From: Dokdonella_A sp966248875
GTDB lineage: Bacteria > Pseudomonadota > Gammaproteobacteria > Xanthomonadales > Rhodanobacteraceae
Reading direction: 5' to 3'
DNA: 64,000 bases
Assembly (NCBI GenBank): GCA_966248875.1
Contig: CBINBI010000007.1
Location: 1 to 64,000, forward strand
A program made the position numbers and the translations under genes. Position 1 is the first letter of the stretch, and every line of letters starts with the position of its first letter. Shown here piece by piece: positions 1 through 9,421 of the stretch. The notes under the pieces are model-generated. The model was not told where the DNA came from, did not search any database, and worked only from the letters and a program-made list of their open reading frames with translations.

Positions 1-4
1 GCTT

Positions 5-1408
5 CTAGAACGCCCAGTTGAAGCTGTCGGCGAAGATCGAATCGAACTGCACGGCACCGATGTCGACGTTGGCGTTCGGGCCAGTCTTACGAGGATAGCC
101 CCTGCCTCGCTGATCGGTATCCCAGAGCAGGCCATCGATGTTACCGATTCGCAGTGCAGGGCTTCCGGGCAACAGCACATGCGTTCGTGTAGGGCCGCCG
201 TTGAATTGCAGAGGCCCGAGTTTTGGATCGTCGGTGACAGTGATGACGCCGAGCGCGAAAACATTGGATTCCATGACGAGGTTGTCCGCGCCGGCCAGCG
301 CACCTTGCCCGACATACACGTCCGCCGGCGCATGGCTCATGCCCGCAGTATTGTTGGCAACGATCGAGCTGTACAAAGTCAGTCCGGACACCGACAGAAT
401 TCCTCCGCCCTCGGAACCGGACGCATTCTGGTGATTGAAGGCGATCGTGCTGTTAGCGATGGTGAGCGAACCGCTGACGAGGAATCCGCCGCCGTGGTCG
501 GCTTCATTGCCCGAGACCGTGCTGTTGTAGACACTCGTCGAACCGCCGAAGGTTCGCACGCCGCCACCGAACACCGCCGCATTGCCGTAGACCGTGGATG
601 CAAAAAGAGTTGCATTCTCGGCGGCGATGCCTCCGCCAACACCCCGGCCGGAGGTACTGGACGCGACATTGCCACCGATCGAGCTGTACCTGGCGACGGT
701 GGCCTCAGCCGAATAGATGCCGCCACCCCAGCCTCTGTCGTCGGCTTCGTTGCCGCCGATGGACTGGTTGCCTGATACACGGCTGGCAACCAGCACGACG
801 TTTCTGGCGCTGATACCGCCGCCGAGCGCGTTGCCATCGTCGCTCAGGACGGTGCAGTCGCGGACCGTGACGTGATCCAGGAACACAAAGCCGCTATCAC
901 TTTGAATGCATCCGCCGGAGGCACTTGCCGAGGTGTGAATGTAGCCGTCGGCAACCGTCATCGTATAAAGCGAAAGCGTTCCGCTTCCGATGTGGTGAAG
1001 CACCCGTGAATTGCCGGCACCCGAAATCGTCACCGTCCCTTTAGTCGGCCCACACAGGACGAGAGCGTCCTGACTGACGACGATCTCGCTTCCGAGCGTG
1101 ATCAGGCTGTCTGCCATGCCGCAGGACATCGGCAACTGGCTGAGATCGACGGTGTCTCCGGACTGGGCCTGCGTGGCAATGACGTCGCGCAGCGAGCCCG
1201 GGCCGGAGTCGTCGCAGTTTTCGACAAGCCAGGTCTGGGCCGGCGCCCGCGTCTCAGGGTTCGGTGCGACTGCAGGAGCAGGCATCGTTGCTTGAGTTGC
1301 TGATGCGGCAAGCGCAGACGTGGCGAGCGCTGTGGAAAGACAGAGCGCAAGCGTGCGGGTGCGCAAACGAACGATTTCCTGACCCGGGATGGGTGCGTGG
1401 ACAAGCAT
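5..1408 (-). CDS. Secreted choice-of-anchor Q domain protein (parallel beta-helix)
   Basis: Predicted exported protein of 467 residues; cargo or ligand unknown. An N-terminal signal peptide (about residues 14-40, hydrophobic run LALCLSTALATSALA) precedes a repetitive region rich in G-G-G-I/V and SxVxGN turns, typical of right-handed parallel beta-helix proteins. The C-terminus has the Q-R-G-x-x-R ... V-D-I-G-A-V-Q signature of choice-of-anchor Q proteins. The chain ends DSIFADSF-NWAF, a variant of the tail shared by other secreted proteins in this window. The ATG is preceded by GAAGGGG at 8 bases; a TTG 13 codons downstream with AGGA before it is an alternative start. It is a single gene downstream of the large glycosyltransferase on the same strand, with a 151-bp gap that must hold its promoter. 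Family assignment is from recognised sequence signatures; function is unknown. Confidence 0.8.
   Translation of the reverse strand: MLVHAPIPGQEIVRLRTRTLALCLSTALATSALAASATQATMPAPAVAPNPETRAPAQTWLVENCDDSGPGSLRDVIATQAQSGDTVDLSQLPMSCGMADSLITLGSEIVVSQDALVLCGPTKGTVTISGAGNSRVLHHIGSGTLSLYTMTVADGYIHTSASASGGCIQSDSGFVFLDHVTVRDCTVLSDDGNALGGGISARNVVLVASRVSGNQSIGGNEADDRGWGGGIYSAEATVARYSSIGGNVASSTSGRGVGGGIAAENATLFASTVYGNAAVFGGGVRTFGGSTSVYNSTVSGNEADHGGGFLVSGSLTIANSTIAFNHQNASGSEGGGILSVSGLTLYSSIVANNTAGMSHAPADVYVGQGALAGADNLVMESNVFALGVITVTDDPKLGPLQFNGGPTRTHVLLPGSPALRIGNIDGLLWDTDQRGRGYPRKTGPNANVDIGAVQFDSIFADSFNWAF
20..43 (-). other. DSIFADSF tail motif, copy 1
   Basis: Codons for D-S-I-F-A-D-S-F, ending four residues before the stop of the choice-of-anchor Q protein. 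Same tail position as the copies near 57.8 and 63.6 kb. Confidence 0.7.
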
Positions 1409-1559
1409 GGATGATTCCCCTTCGATGAACTGCGGCCACGCGCCAGCGGTAGCGTCAGGGGGGTACTACGAGATATCGCGCCGGCCTTGACAGCGTCTGA
1501 CCAGCCCCGCACGACGGATACGATAGTGAACGCGAAAAGATTAGGGGGCGTCGTGCGCC

Positions 1560-4500
1560 TCAGCAATCGAAGATCCGCCGCACCGCGTCACGAGCCGAAT
1601 CGAACGAGAAATGGCGCCGCACGTTGGCAATGCCGTTCTCGGAAAGGCGGTTCCACAGGGCTTCGTCGCGGTAGAGGTCGACGACCGCCGCGGCGAACGC
1701 ATCGGCGTCCGCGGCGATCAACACGTCGCGGCGCGACTCCACGTGCATTCCCTCCACCGCGACGGGCGTCGCTACCACGGGCAGCCCGTAGCTCATCGCC
1801 ATGTTGACCTTGCCCTTGACGCCGGCGCCATAGCGGAGCGGCGCGACGGAGACGCGACAGCCGTCCATGTACGGCGCGATGTCCTCGACGTAACCGTGCA
1901 CGATCACGTACTCGTCCGCGAGGGCGGTGATCGATGGCGGCACCTTGCTGCCGATCACGTGGAACTTCACGCCGGTCAGTGTCGCGCGGACGCGCGGAAA
2001 CACCTCGCGCACGAACCAGGTAACGGCATCGGCGTTCGGCGGGTGCTGGAAGCCGCCGACGAAGACGAGATCGCGCCGCGCGTCGAATGCGGCGCGACAG
2101 CCGTAGATTTCGTGCACGTTCGAGAGCACTTCGACGCGCGCTCCCGGCGCATCCTTCGCGAGCAGCTCCTGCTCGGCAGGGCTGACGACGAGCGTGACGT
2201 CGCATTCGCGGATCAGCTTCAGCTCCTGCGCACGCGTCGCGGCGGCGTGCCGCGCGAGCTCGGGCCGCCCTGCGAGCTCGGCAGCGCGCTGCTCGCGCAG
2301 GTAATGCAGATCGACGGTGTCGAAAATCAGCTTCGCGCGCGGCGCGTAGAGGCGCGCGAGGCCGACATAGCTCGCGGCGACGTAATGGCGCGAGAGCATG
2401 ATCACGTCGAATTCGGCGCCGCGCTCGCGGAACAGCGCGACGGGATCGTGTGCCCACGGCGCGTAGAGCGCTTCGACGCCCAGCGCCTGCAGCGCCGGCG
2501 TGTACCGCTCGTCCCAGAGCCGGTTGTCGGGCAGGAAGCTCGTGCGGCAGCCGAGGTCGCCGAGCACGCGCATCAGGTTCACCATCCGCAGTGAGCCGGA
2601 ATCCTGGTCAGGCGTCGGCGTCGTGGCGTCGATGATGAGCACGCGCTTCGTTGCGCGGTGCGAAGCGGCACGCACGATCGGCGTGCCCGGCGCAGGCTGG
2701 CGGACCAGCGCGGTTTTCCACTTGTCGACAAACTTCGCGTGATTGATCGTCTGGAAGCGCTTGATGCCCGTCGCCGTGTCGGTGCCCGAGGTGATGCCCT
2801 CGAAGTGGACGACGGTCGCGGCAGGCTCGTAGTAGGCCTTGTAGCCCGCTTCGCGCACGGCGAAGGCGAAATCGGTGTCTTCGTAATAGGCCGGCGCATA
2901 GCGCATATCGAACCCGCGCAGCCGGCGGAACAATTCGGTGCGCAGCAGGATCGCGGCGCCGGAGCAGTAGTCCGCTTCGCGGCGGAACGCGTAGCGCGGA
3001 TCGTCCGGATCGTCGAAGCGGCCGTAGTTCCAGCCCGAGCCGTCGCTGAAGACGATGCCGCCCGCTTCCTGCAGGCGGCCGTCGGGGTAGATCAACCTGG
3101 CTCCCACGAGACCGGCGTCGGGCGCTTCGTCGATGCAGCGGACCAGCGCCTCGAGCCAGCCGGCCGTCACCTGCGTGTCGTTGTTGAGGAACACGAGCAG
3201 CTCGCCGCGTGCCGCGGCGGCGCCGGCATTGCACGAGCCGATGAAGCCGAGGTTCGCGGCGTTTCGCAGCACGCGGATGCCTTCGACGGTCGCGAGGCGT
3301 TCCGGCGTGCGATCCGTCGAGCCGTCGTCGACGACGATGACCTCGAACGGAATCGCTCCCGCGTGCTGAGCGAGCGAACGCAGGCAGGCCGTCGTGTAAG
3401 CGATCTTGTCGTAGACCGGAATCACGATGGAGACGCGCGGCGTGTCGCTGGTCGGCACCGCGAAGCGCTCGAAGTCGTCGCGCGGTGCCGGATACGTGAC
3501 GCGTGCGCGGGCCGGTCCCTTGCCGCGCAACTCGGCGACGATGCGCGTCAGCGTGCCGGCGAGGCCGCGCTGTGCGAGGCTGCCGCGCAGCCGCGCGAGC
3601 GTCGTGCGCACGTGCCGCGTGCGGAACGCGAGCCGCGCGCGCAGCTCGCGCACGCGAGCATTGGCGCTGCGCAGCGGCGCCGTGATGCGCCATGACGTGC
3701 TGGCCAACATCTGCTCGTAACGCGGCTTGACGTCCTGCAGCTCGCTGTCGAGCGCAAGCGCCCAGCGTGTGCGCTCCTCGAAAGCCACGCGCAGTTCGGC
3801 GAGCTCGCGGTCGAGGCCATGGCCCCATTCTCCGCGGCGATCACTTTCCGCACGTGTCGCAGCGAGCTCGGCGCGCAAGGAGCGTTCGGTGTCGCGCAAG
3901 CGCGCGATCGTGTCGGCGCGCGCGGCGTCGCGCAGGAACTCGACATCGGGCCCGGCCAGCGGATAGCGTGCGGCAGGGCGCGGGCCGAGGCGCAGCACGT
4001 CGGCATACGCCCCCGCCATCTCCGCGAGCGTCGATTCGCTGCGCTTCGCGACGGCCTCGCGCACGCGATCCAGCGCGGCTCGATCTTCGAGCAGCGCGGC
4101 GACGCGCGCGATCAGCGCATCGGCGTCGGGATCGACCAGAAACCCGTCGACACCGTCGCGGATGCGCTCGGCGAGCGCGCCGACGCGTGTCGCGATCACC
4201 GGCACGCCCAGACTGCGCAGCTCGGACAGCGTGTAGCTGAAGGTTTCGGCGACGGTCGGCACGATGAGCGCCGCGTCGGGCGCGATGCGCGCGACGAGAC
4301 CGGGCAGCTCGTCGCGCCGGTAGTCGAGCACGATGTGTACGCCGCGCTCGCCGAACAGCGCGTGCGCATCGGCGCCGGCACCGATCAGGTAGAGATCGGC
4401 GTGTTCGCGCAGGTGCGGCAGCGCGGCGGCGATCAGCTCTGCGCCCTTGCCGCGACGCACGCGGCCGGGAACGAGGAGGCGCGGGCGGCTATGTGTCGGC

Positions 4501-6002
4501 TGCGGGAGGGGGGTGGAGGCTGATTCTCGATCGCCCTTACCCGAGGCTGCTTCCGCAGGTGGGAGCGGGGAGGAGGGGGCGTGTCGTTCGGCATTCGTCG
4601 GCGGGACGGAAACGTGTTCCCGCTCGCGAACGGCGGTCTCGGGCCATGGAGCGAGGCCGTGCGCGATGACGTGCTGCGGCAGCTCGCCGAGCTCCGGTGC
4701 GAGGCGCAGGTGGTTCGCGAGCGCGGAGCGGCTCGGCGCGATCAGCGTCGCGCCGGCATTGCGCAGCGCCGACACGGTGGCATCGCGCAGGAGGCGCCAG
4801 TGTTTCGGATCACGATTGGCGAATTCCGCGTCGTCGCCCTGGGTGGCGAGATCGCGTGCACGCTGCGCGTCGTCGAAGCGCAGCTTCGGGTCGCCGAAGT
4901 CGCGGTGCAGCGTCGGCCACAGCGGATAGTGATCGTGGACGATGCAGAACGTCGGCAGGCGTGTCGTCAGCACGTCGAGGCTGTGGCCGATCAGCGAGGA
5001 GACGACGATCGCGTCGACGCAGTGATCGCGCAGGATGCCCGCGAGGATGTCGCGATAGGCACTGTCGGCCAGCGCCGTGTCGGCGATCGGCGCCGGCAGC
5101 GGAACGGCCAGGCGCGGCGGACCGCGCAGCGCGCCGTCGTGGAGCTCAAGCCATTCGCCGTGCCGCCGCCGCGCGAAGCTGCCGCGCGAGACGAGGACGA
5201 GATGGCAGGCCTGGTCGAACGCCTGTGCGAAATCGCGCACCCAGCGCTCGGCACCGCCGCCCCAGCCGTGCAGGATGTGCAGCAGGACCGGGCGCGCATC
5301 GAGGCCCGCGCGCTCCGGCGTGACATCGTGCGGCCATGCGGACGCGACGCGTTCGCGCAGCGCCGCAAGAGGCGAAGGCGGCGGAGCATCGCGCGGATCG
5401 GTGCGGGCCAACGGCGCGGCCGATGCGTCGCCTCCCGTGTGTGCGTAGAGGTGATCGAGCACCACGCAGCGCAAACCGAGCGCGGCGAGCGCGTCGGCGT
5501 CGGCGGGTGAGGCATGTCCGAGCCGCTCCAGCCGCTCGCCGTGCCAGGCGCTGAGCGCCGCGCGGTGCAAGGGCGCGTCGATCAGGCGACGCTCGCCGCA
5601 GGCGAAGCAGAGCGCATCGACGCGCTCGGCATCGGCGCTGGCGAGATCCGCCGGAGGCAGCGGCCGGCGTTCGGGCTCGACGTCGTCAAGTGCGGCAGCA
5701 CCCAGCACGTCGTCGCACTCGAGCGCGCGAAGCAGCCGCTCGATCGCGAGCGACGGCAGCTGCGCGTCGGTGCGGACGAGAATCAGCGTCTCGTGCGCGA
5801 AGGCGCGCGCGGCGAACGCGAGCACGTCAAGCGGATCGTCGCTCGCCGGTGCGTCGATGTGCACCGCATCCGGCAGGGGCGCGGGCGCCGGGCCGAGCCA
5901 CGCGATCGGCAGCGGACCGCGGATGCCTTGAATCGCGCTGGACGAAAGCGGCGCCGTGCCGAACAGGCAGACGCGGAACGGCCGCTCGTTCGCGTGGCGC
6001 AC
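1560..6002 (-). CDS. Large multidomain glycosyltransferase (GT4-GT2-GT4)
   Basis: Unusually long glycosyltransferase (1480 residues) probably building a surface polysaccharide or glycan in the cytoplasm. Domains in order: an N-terminal region of about 230 residues that I do not recognise; a GT4/GT-B domain (about 237-690) with a glycine-rich loop HGWGGGAE, P-G-R-x-x-x-G-K-G near 515 and an E-x7-E motif ETFSYTLSE near 584; a Glu/Arg-rich coiled coil (about 690-790); a GT-A family 2 domain from about 854 (VSIVIPVYDK, DDGSTD, FLNNDT, YYEDTDF); and a second GT-B domain from about 1117 to the end. A Pro/Ser-rich segment of about 45 residues interrupts the first GT4 domain (about 459-505). There are no neighbouring sugar-nucleotide, flippase or polymerase genes, so acceptor and product cannot be inferred. 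It starts 288 bp from the divergent mrcB. Confidence 0.88.
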   Translation of the reverse strand: MRHANERPFRVCLFGTAPLSSSAIQGIRGPLPIAWLGPAPAPLPDAVHIDAPASDDPLDVLAFAARAFAHETLILVRTDAQLPSLAIERLLRALECDDVLGAAALDDVEPERRPLPPADLASADAERVDALCFACGERRLIDAPLHRAALSAWHGERLERLGHASPADADALAALGLRCVVLDHLYAHTGGDASAAPLARTDPRDAPPPSPLAALRERVASAWPHDVTPERAGLDARPVLLHILHGWGGGAERWVRDFAQAFDQACHLVLVSRGSFARRRHGEWLELHDGALRGPPRLAVPLPAPIADTALADSAYRDILAGILRDHCVDAIVVSSLIGHSLDVLTTRLPTFCIVHDHYPLWPTLHRDFGDPKLRFDDAQRARDLATQGDDAEFANRDPKHWRLLRDATVSALRNAGATLIAPSRSALANHLRLAPELGELPQHVIAHGLAPWPETAVREREHVSVPPTNAERHAPSSPLPPAEAASGKGDRESASTPLPQPTHSRPRLLVPGRVRRGKGAELIAAALPHLREHADLYLIGAGADAHALFGERGVHIVLDYRRDELPGLVARIAPDAALIVPTVAETFSYTLSELRSLGVPVIATRVGALAERIRDGVDGFLVDPDADALIARVAALLEDRAALDRVREAVAKRSESTLAEMAGAYADVLRLGPRPAARYPLAGPDVEFLRDAARADTIARLRDTERSLRAELAATRAESDRRGEWGHGLDRELAELRVAFEERTRWALALDSELQDVKPRYEQMLASTSWRITAPLRSANARVRELRARLAFRTRHVRTTLARLRGSLAQRGLAGTLTRIVAELRGKGPARARVTYPAPRDDFERFAVPTSDTPRVSIVIPVYDKIAYTTACLRSLAQHAGAIPFEVIVVDDGSTDRTPERLATVEGIRVLRNAANLGFIGSCNAGAAAARGELLVFLNNDTQVTAGWLEALVRCIDEAPDAGLVGARLIYPDGRLQEAGGIVFSDGSGWNYGRFDDPDDPRYAFRREADYCSGAAILLRTELFRRLRGFDMRYAPAYYEDTDFAFAVREAGYKAYYEPAATVVHFEGITSGTDTATGIKRFQTINHAKFVDKWKTALVRQPAPGTPIVRAASHRATKRVLIIDATTPTPDQDSGSLRMVNLMRVLGDLGCRTSFLPDNRLWDERYTPALQALGVEALYAPWAHDPVALFRERGAEFDVIMLSRHYVAASYVGLARLYAPRAKLIFDTVDLHYLREQRAAELAGRPELARHAAATRAQELKLIRECDVTLVVSPAEQELLAKDAPGARVEVLSNVHEIYGCRAAFDARRDLVFVGGFQHPPNADAVTWFVREVFPRVRATLTGVKFHVIGSKVPPSITALADEYVIVHGYVEDIAPYMDGCRVSVAPLRYGAGVKGKVNMAMSYGLPVVATPVAVEGMHVESRRDVLIAADADAFAAAVVDLYRDEALWNRLSENGIANVRRHFSFDSARDAVRRIFDC

Positions 6003-6290
6003 GGACGCAACCCGTCAGCGACCGGCTCGGCCGAAGGCGGACGCGCGCCCGCCGCGCGGCATCGGCGGCGCTTCCACTGCTCCCGAAACGCGAACGAGCA
6101 AACGCATGGCAACCCCGGTCTTGCGGAAAGCGCGATTATCGCCGATCCGTTTGCGCTTGGGTCCAAGGCGGGCTTGCAGGACTCGCCTCCGCCACGCGGA
6201 GATCCGCGCGAAAAGCATCCACGACGAGCGCCCGTGGCTGTCTCGCCACGCGCGACGCGCGGCAGGTAGACTCGGCCCAGCCGCTTCCGG

Positions 6291-8618
6291 ATGCCGCGCT
6301 TGGCCTTTTTCTCCCGCTTTTTCTCCGTTCTCTCGTTCTCGTGGCGCCTGCTGCGCGTACCCGTCCTGATCGGGATCGGCCTCGCAGTCGGGTTCCTGCT
6401 GCCGTACACGTGGTGGCTCGATCGCGAGGTGCGCAGCCGCTTCGACGACCTGTCGTGGGAGGTGCCGAGCCGCGTCTATGCGCGTCCGCTTCAGCTTGCG
6501 CCGGGATTGCCGATGACGGCGGACGTGCTGACGATAGAGCTGGCGGCCGCGCGCTATGTCGAGGACCCGGTGGCGCGAAACCCCGGCACGTATCACCGTG
6601 ACGGTGCACGATTCACGATCGCGAGGCGTGCCTTCATTTATCTGGACGGGCGCGAGCGCGAGAAGCGCATCGGCGTGACGCTCGCGAACGGGCGCGTCGC
6701 GAGCCTCGTGGATGCCGACAGCGGCGCCGCGCTCGACGCCGTGCGCCTCGAGCCGGCACGCATCGCGACGCTGTACGGCGCGCTCGAGGAAGACCGCCGT
6801 ATCGTGCAGCTCGGCGAGGTGCCGAGCCTGCTCGTGACCGGCCTGCAGGCCGTCGAGGATCGCAATTTCAAGCATCACCACGGCGTCGATTCGGCCGCGA
6901 TCCTGCGCGCGCTGTGGGCGAATCTCCTTGCCGGGCACGTTGTGCAGGGCGGCTCCACGCTGACGCAGCAGCTGGTCAAGAATCTGTTCCTCGATCGCAG
7001 CCGGAGCCTCGCGCGCAAGTTCAACGAGGCGCTGCTCGCACTGCTCATCGAAGCGCGCTACGGCAAGCAGCGCATTCTCGAAACCTACGTCAACGAGGTG
7101 TTTCTCGGCCAGCAGGGCGGCCAGGCCGTGCACGGCTTCGCGGCGGCGAGCGAGTTCTATTTCGGCCGTGATCTGCGCGGGCTCGGGCCGGCTGACATCG
7201 CGCTGCTCGTCGGCATGGTGCAGGGGCCGAGCTATTACGATCCCCGGCGCAATCCCGAGCGCGCGCTCGGTCGGCGCAACGTCGTGCTGGCGCAGTTCCG
7301 CGACACGGGGCTGATCGACGATGCGACGTACGCGTCGGCGATCCGGCAGCCGCTCGGCACGGCGGCGAAGGCAACGCTGCCGCGCGACCGCTATCCCGCC
7401 TTCCTCGACCTCGTGCGGCGGCAGATCCGTCAGGACTATCCGGACGCGGAGCTCAACAGCGCCGGCCTCGCGATCCATACGACGCTCGCGCCTTCCGTGC
7501 AGGCGCTCGGCGAGGCGGCGGTGGGGAAGGCGCTTTCCGCACTGGGCAAGCGCGGCGAGGCGGTGGAAGCGGCGCTCGTCGTCACCGGCGCGAAGGACGG
7601 CGAAGTGCAGGCGATGATCGGCAGCCGCGATCCGGATGAGCCGGGATTCAACCGCGCGCTGGACGCGCTGCGGCCGATCGGCTCGCTGGTGAAGCCCTTC
7701 GTCTATCTGGTCGCGCTCGCGCAGCCGCAGCGCTATTCGCTGGCGACGCTGATCGAGGATTCGACGGTCGATCTGCCGCAGCGCGACGGCTCGCGCTGGC
7801 GCCCGGAAAACGACGATCATCAGACGCACGGCAACGTCATGCTGATCGACGCTCTCGTGCACAGCTGGAATCTAGCCACCGTGCACCTCGGCCTTCGCGT
7901 CGGCGTCGATCGCATCCGCGGATTCCTGCAGTCGTTCGGGCTCGGCCGCGAGATCCATGCGAATCCTTCGCTGCTGCTTGGTGCCGTGGGGCTGAGCCCC
8001 TACGACGTCGCCCAGCTCTACCAGTATCTCGCCGCGGACGGCCATGCGCTGCCGCTGCGCGCGCTGCGCGGCGTGCTCGACGCCAAGGGCCGGCCGCTGA
8101 CGCGCTACTCGATGAAGCCGGGCGCCGGCGATTACGTGCAGGCGGCAAGGCTCGTGAGCTACGCGATGCAGCAGGTCGCGGTCAGCGGCACGGCGCACGC
8201 GATCACCGATGCCGGACTTGGGCACCTGCGCGCGGCGGGCAAGACCGGCACCAGCGACACGCAGCGTGATTCATGGTTCGCCGGCTTCACCGGGGCGCAG
8301 CTTGCGGTGGCGTGGGTGGGACGCGACGACAACAAGCCGACGGGACTCATGGGGTCGACCGGCGCGCTGCGCATCTGGATCGAGCTGATGAAGCGGCTGC
8401 CGGCCGCGCCGCTCGATGTGCCCAGGAACGGCATCGAATTCGCCTATGTCGATGCCGAATCCGGCAAGCGCACGGATGCCGCGTGCACCGGCGCACGCGA
8501 GCTGCCGTTCGTCGCGGGGTATGCGCCGGAGGAGTTCGAGCATTGTCCGCTGGACGAGCTCAGAAACTGGTTCCGCGGCGGCGACGATGAACCGGGCGAG
8601 CCCCATCGCGGTCACTAG
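6291..8618 (+). CDS. mrcB: Penicillin-binding protein 1B (bifunctional transglycosylase/transpeptidase)
   Basis: Polymerises lipid II into glycan strands and cross-links peptides in the periplasm. An N-terminal membrane anchor (about residues 20-42, ending LLPYTWW) is followed by a UB2H-like region, then a GT51 domain with E189 in EDRNFKHHHG and the GGSTLTQQLVKN motif. The transpeptidase has S465-L-V-K468 as the acyl-enzyme motif, S525-W-N, and K651-T-G. Length (775) is normal for PBP1b. The ATG lies in a gap of 288 bp shared with the divergent glycosyltransferase. A small lipoprotein gene follows; its position after mrcB recalls LpoB-type activators, but it does not obviously belong to that family. 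Confidence 0.95.
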   Translation: MPRLAFFSRFFSVLSFSWRLLRVPVLIGIGLAVGFLLPYTWWLDREVRSRFDDLSWEVPSRVYARPLQLAPGLPMTADVLTIELAAARYVEDPVARNPGTYHRDGARFTIARRAFIYLDGREREKRIGVTLANGRVASLVDADSGAALDAVRLEPARIATLYGALEEDRRIVQLGEVPSLLVTGLQAVEDRNFKHHHGVDSAAILRALWANLLAGHVVQGGSTLTQQLVKNLFLDRSRSLARKFNEALLALLIEARYGKQRILETYVNEVFLGQQGGQAVHGFAAASEFYFGRDLRGLGPADIALLVGMVQGPSYYDPRRNPERALGRRNVVLAQFRDTGLIDDATYASAIRQPLGTAAKATLPRDRYPAFLDLVRRQIRQDYPDAELNSAGLAIHTTLAPSVQALGEAAVGKALSALGKRGEAVEAALVVTGAKDGEVQAMIGSRDPDEPGFNRALDALRPIGSLVKPFVYLVALAQPQRYSLATLIEDSTVDLPQRDGSRWRPENDDHQTHGNVMLIDALVHSWNLATVHLGLRVGVDRIRGFLQSFGLGREIHANPSLLLGAVGLSPYDVAQLYQYLAADGHALPLRALRGVLDAKGRPLTRYSMKPGAGDYVQAARLVSYAMQQVAVSGTAHAITDAGLGHLRAAGKTGTSDTQRDSWFAGFTGAQLAVAWVGRDDNKPTGLMGSTGALRIWIELMKRLPAAPLDVPRNGIEFAYVDAESGKRTDAACTGARELPFVAGYAPEEFEHCPLDELRNWFRGGDDEPGEPHRGH

Positions 8619-8763
8619 GCGCAGCGCGGTCGAGCCCGCCGCTCCGGCCAGCATCCTTCGAGATTCGCAAACACTCGAAACGAATTCGCGGACGGCGCAC
8701 ACCGGCATGGCGCAGATAGGGTATTTTCCAGAGATCGGAAGCGAAGTCGAAGCCGCAGTACGC

Positions 8764-9294
8764 ATGAGCACACGTTTATTTTTCATGGCGCTGGCCGTCG
8801 CCGGCGTTTTTGCGCTTTCCTCCTGCACCCAGCCGAGCGCGCCTTCCAAGGCGGCGACCCGGCCGGCGGTGACCTTCGATCACGACCCCGTCGGCGCGAT
8901 CCGCGCTGCGGGCATGGGCATGGATTCCGCAGTGCAGGTACAGCCGCTGCGCGATCCCGCGATCGAGGGATTCCTGAACCAGGCGCACGCCGCGGAAACG
9001 GCGAAGGACTACGACGCCGCTGCCGCGGCCGTGGCGCGCGCGCTCGAGCTGGCGCCTGAGGCGCCCGACATCCTCCAGTATCAGGCCGAGGTGGAGGGCC
9101 TGCGCGGGCACTGGAAGGAGGCCGAAGTGCTCGCGATCAAGAGCTATACGCTGGGCCCGAAAGTCGGCAGTCTCTGCGCGCGCAACTGGCAGACCGTGGT
9201 GGAGGCGCGCATCGCCTTCAACGATCCCGCGACGCAGGCACAGGCGAAGGAGCGCATCAAGCAGTGCCGCGTCGCACCGCCCGTGCGCATGTGA
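8764..9294 (+). CDS. Small TPR-like lipoprotein
   Basis: Probable outer-membrane or periplasmic lipoprotein of 176 residues. The start is chosen because it gives a short lipoprotein signal peptide with lipobox A-L-S-S-C (cysteine near residue 22); upstream in-frame ATGs would spoil it. The mature part contains alternating helices with A/L spacing (for example EGFLNQAHAAETAKDYDAAA) that resemble one or two tetratricopeptide repeats, then a conserved-looking cysteine pair in LCARNWQ and KQCRV. It follows mrcB by 145 bp and precedes yoaA by 127 bp on the same strand, so co-expression is possible. A role in peptidoglycan synthase regulation is only a guess from position. Confidence 0.75.
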   Translation: MSTRLFFMALAVAGVFALSSCTQPSAPSKAATRPAVTFDHDPVGAIRAAGMGMDSAVQVQPLRDPAIEGFLNQAHAAETAKDYDAAAAAVARALELAPEAPDILQYQAEVEGLRGHWKEAEVLAIKSYTLGPKVGSLCARNWQTVVEARIAFNDPATQAQAKERIKQCRVAPPVRM

Positions 9295-9421
9295 GCCGTG
9301 CGCGGGCGGCGATTGCCGCGCGACGGCGCTCCGGTGTCTGCGTGCACGCGGCCGCGCGCCGTCCTTCGTCGCACGCCGATGGCGCCGGTCGAGTCGCGCG
9401 CGCGGCACGACGCCGGGGATC

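Noticed and set aside
6015..7862. Open frame of 615 codons antisense to mrcB and its upstream gap
   Set aside because: No recognisable domain; mrcB has all catalytic motifs in the other strand.
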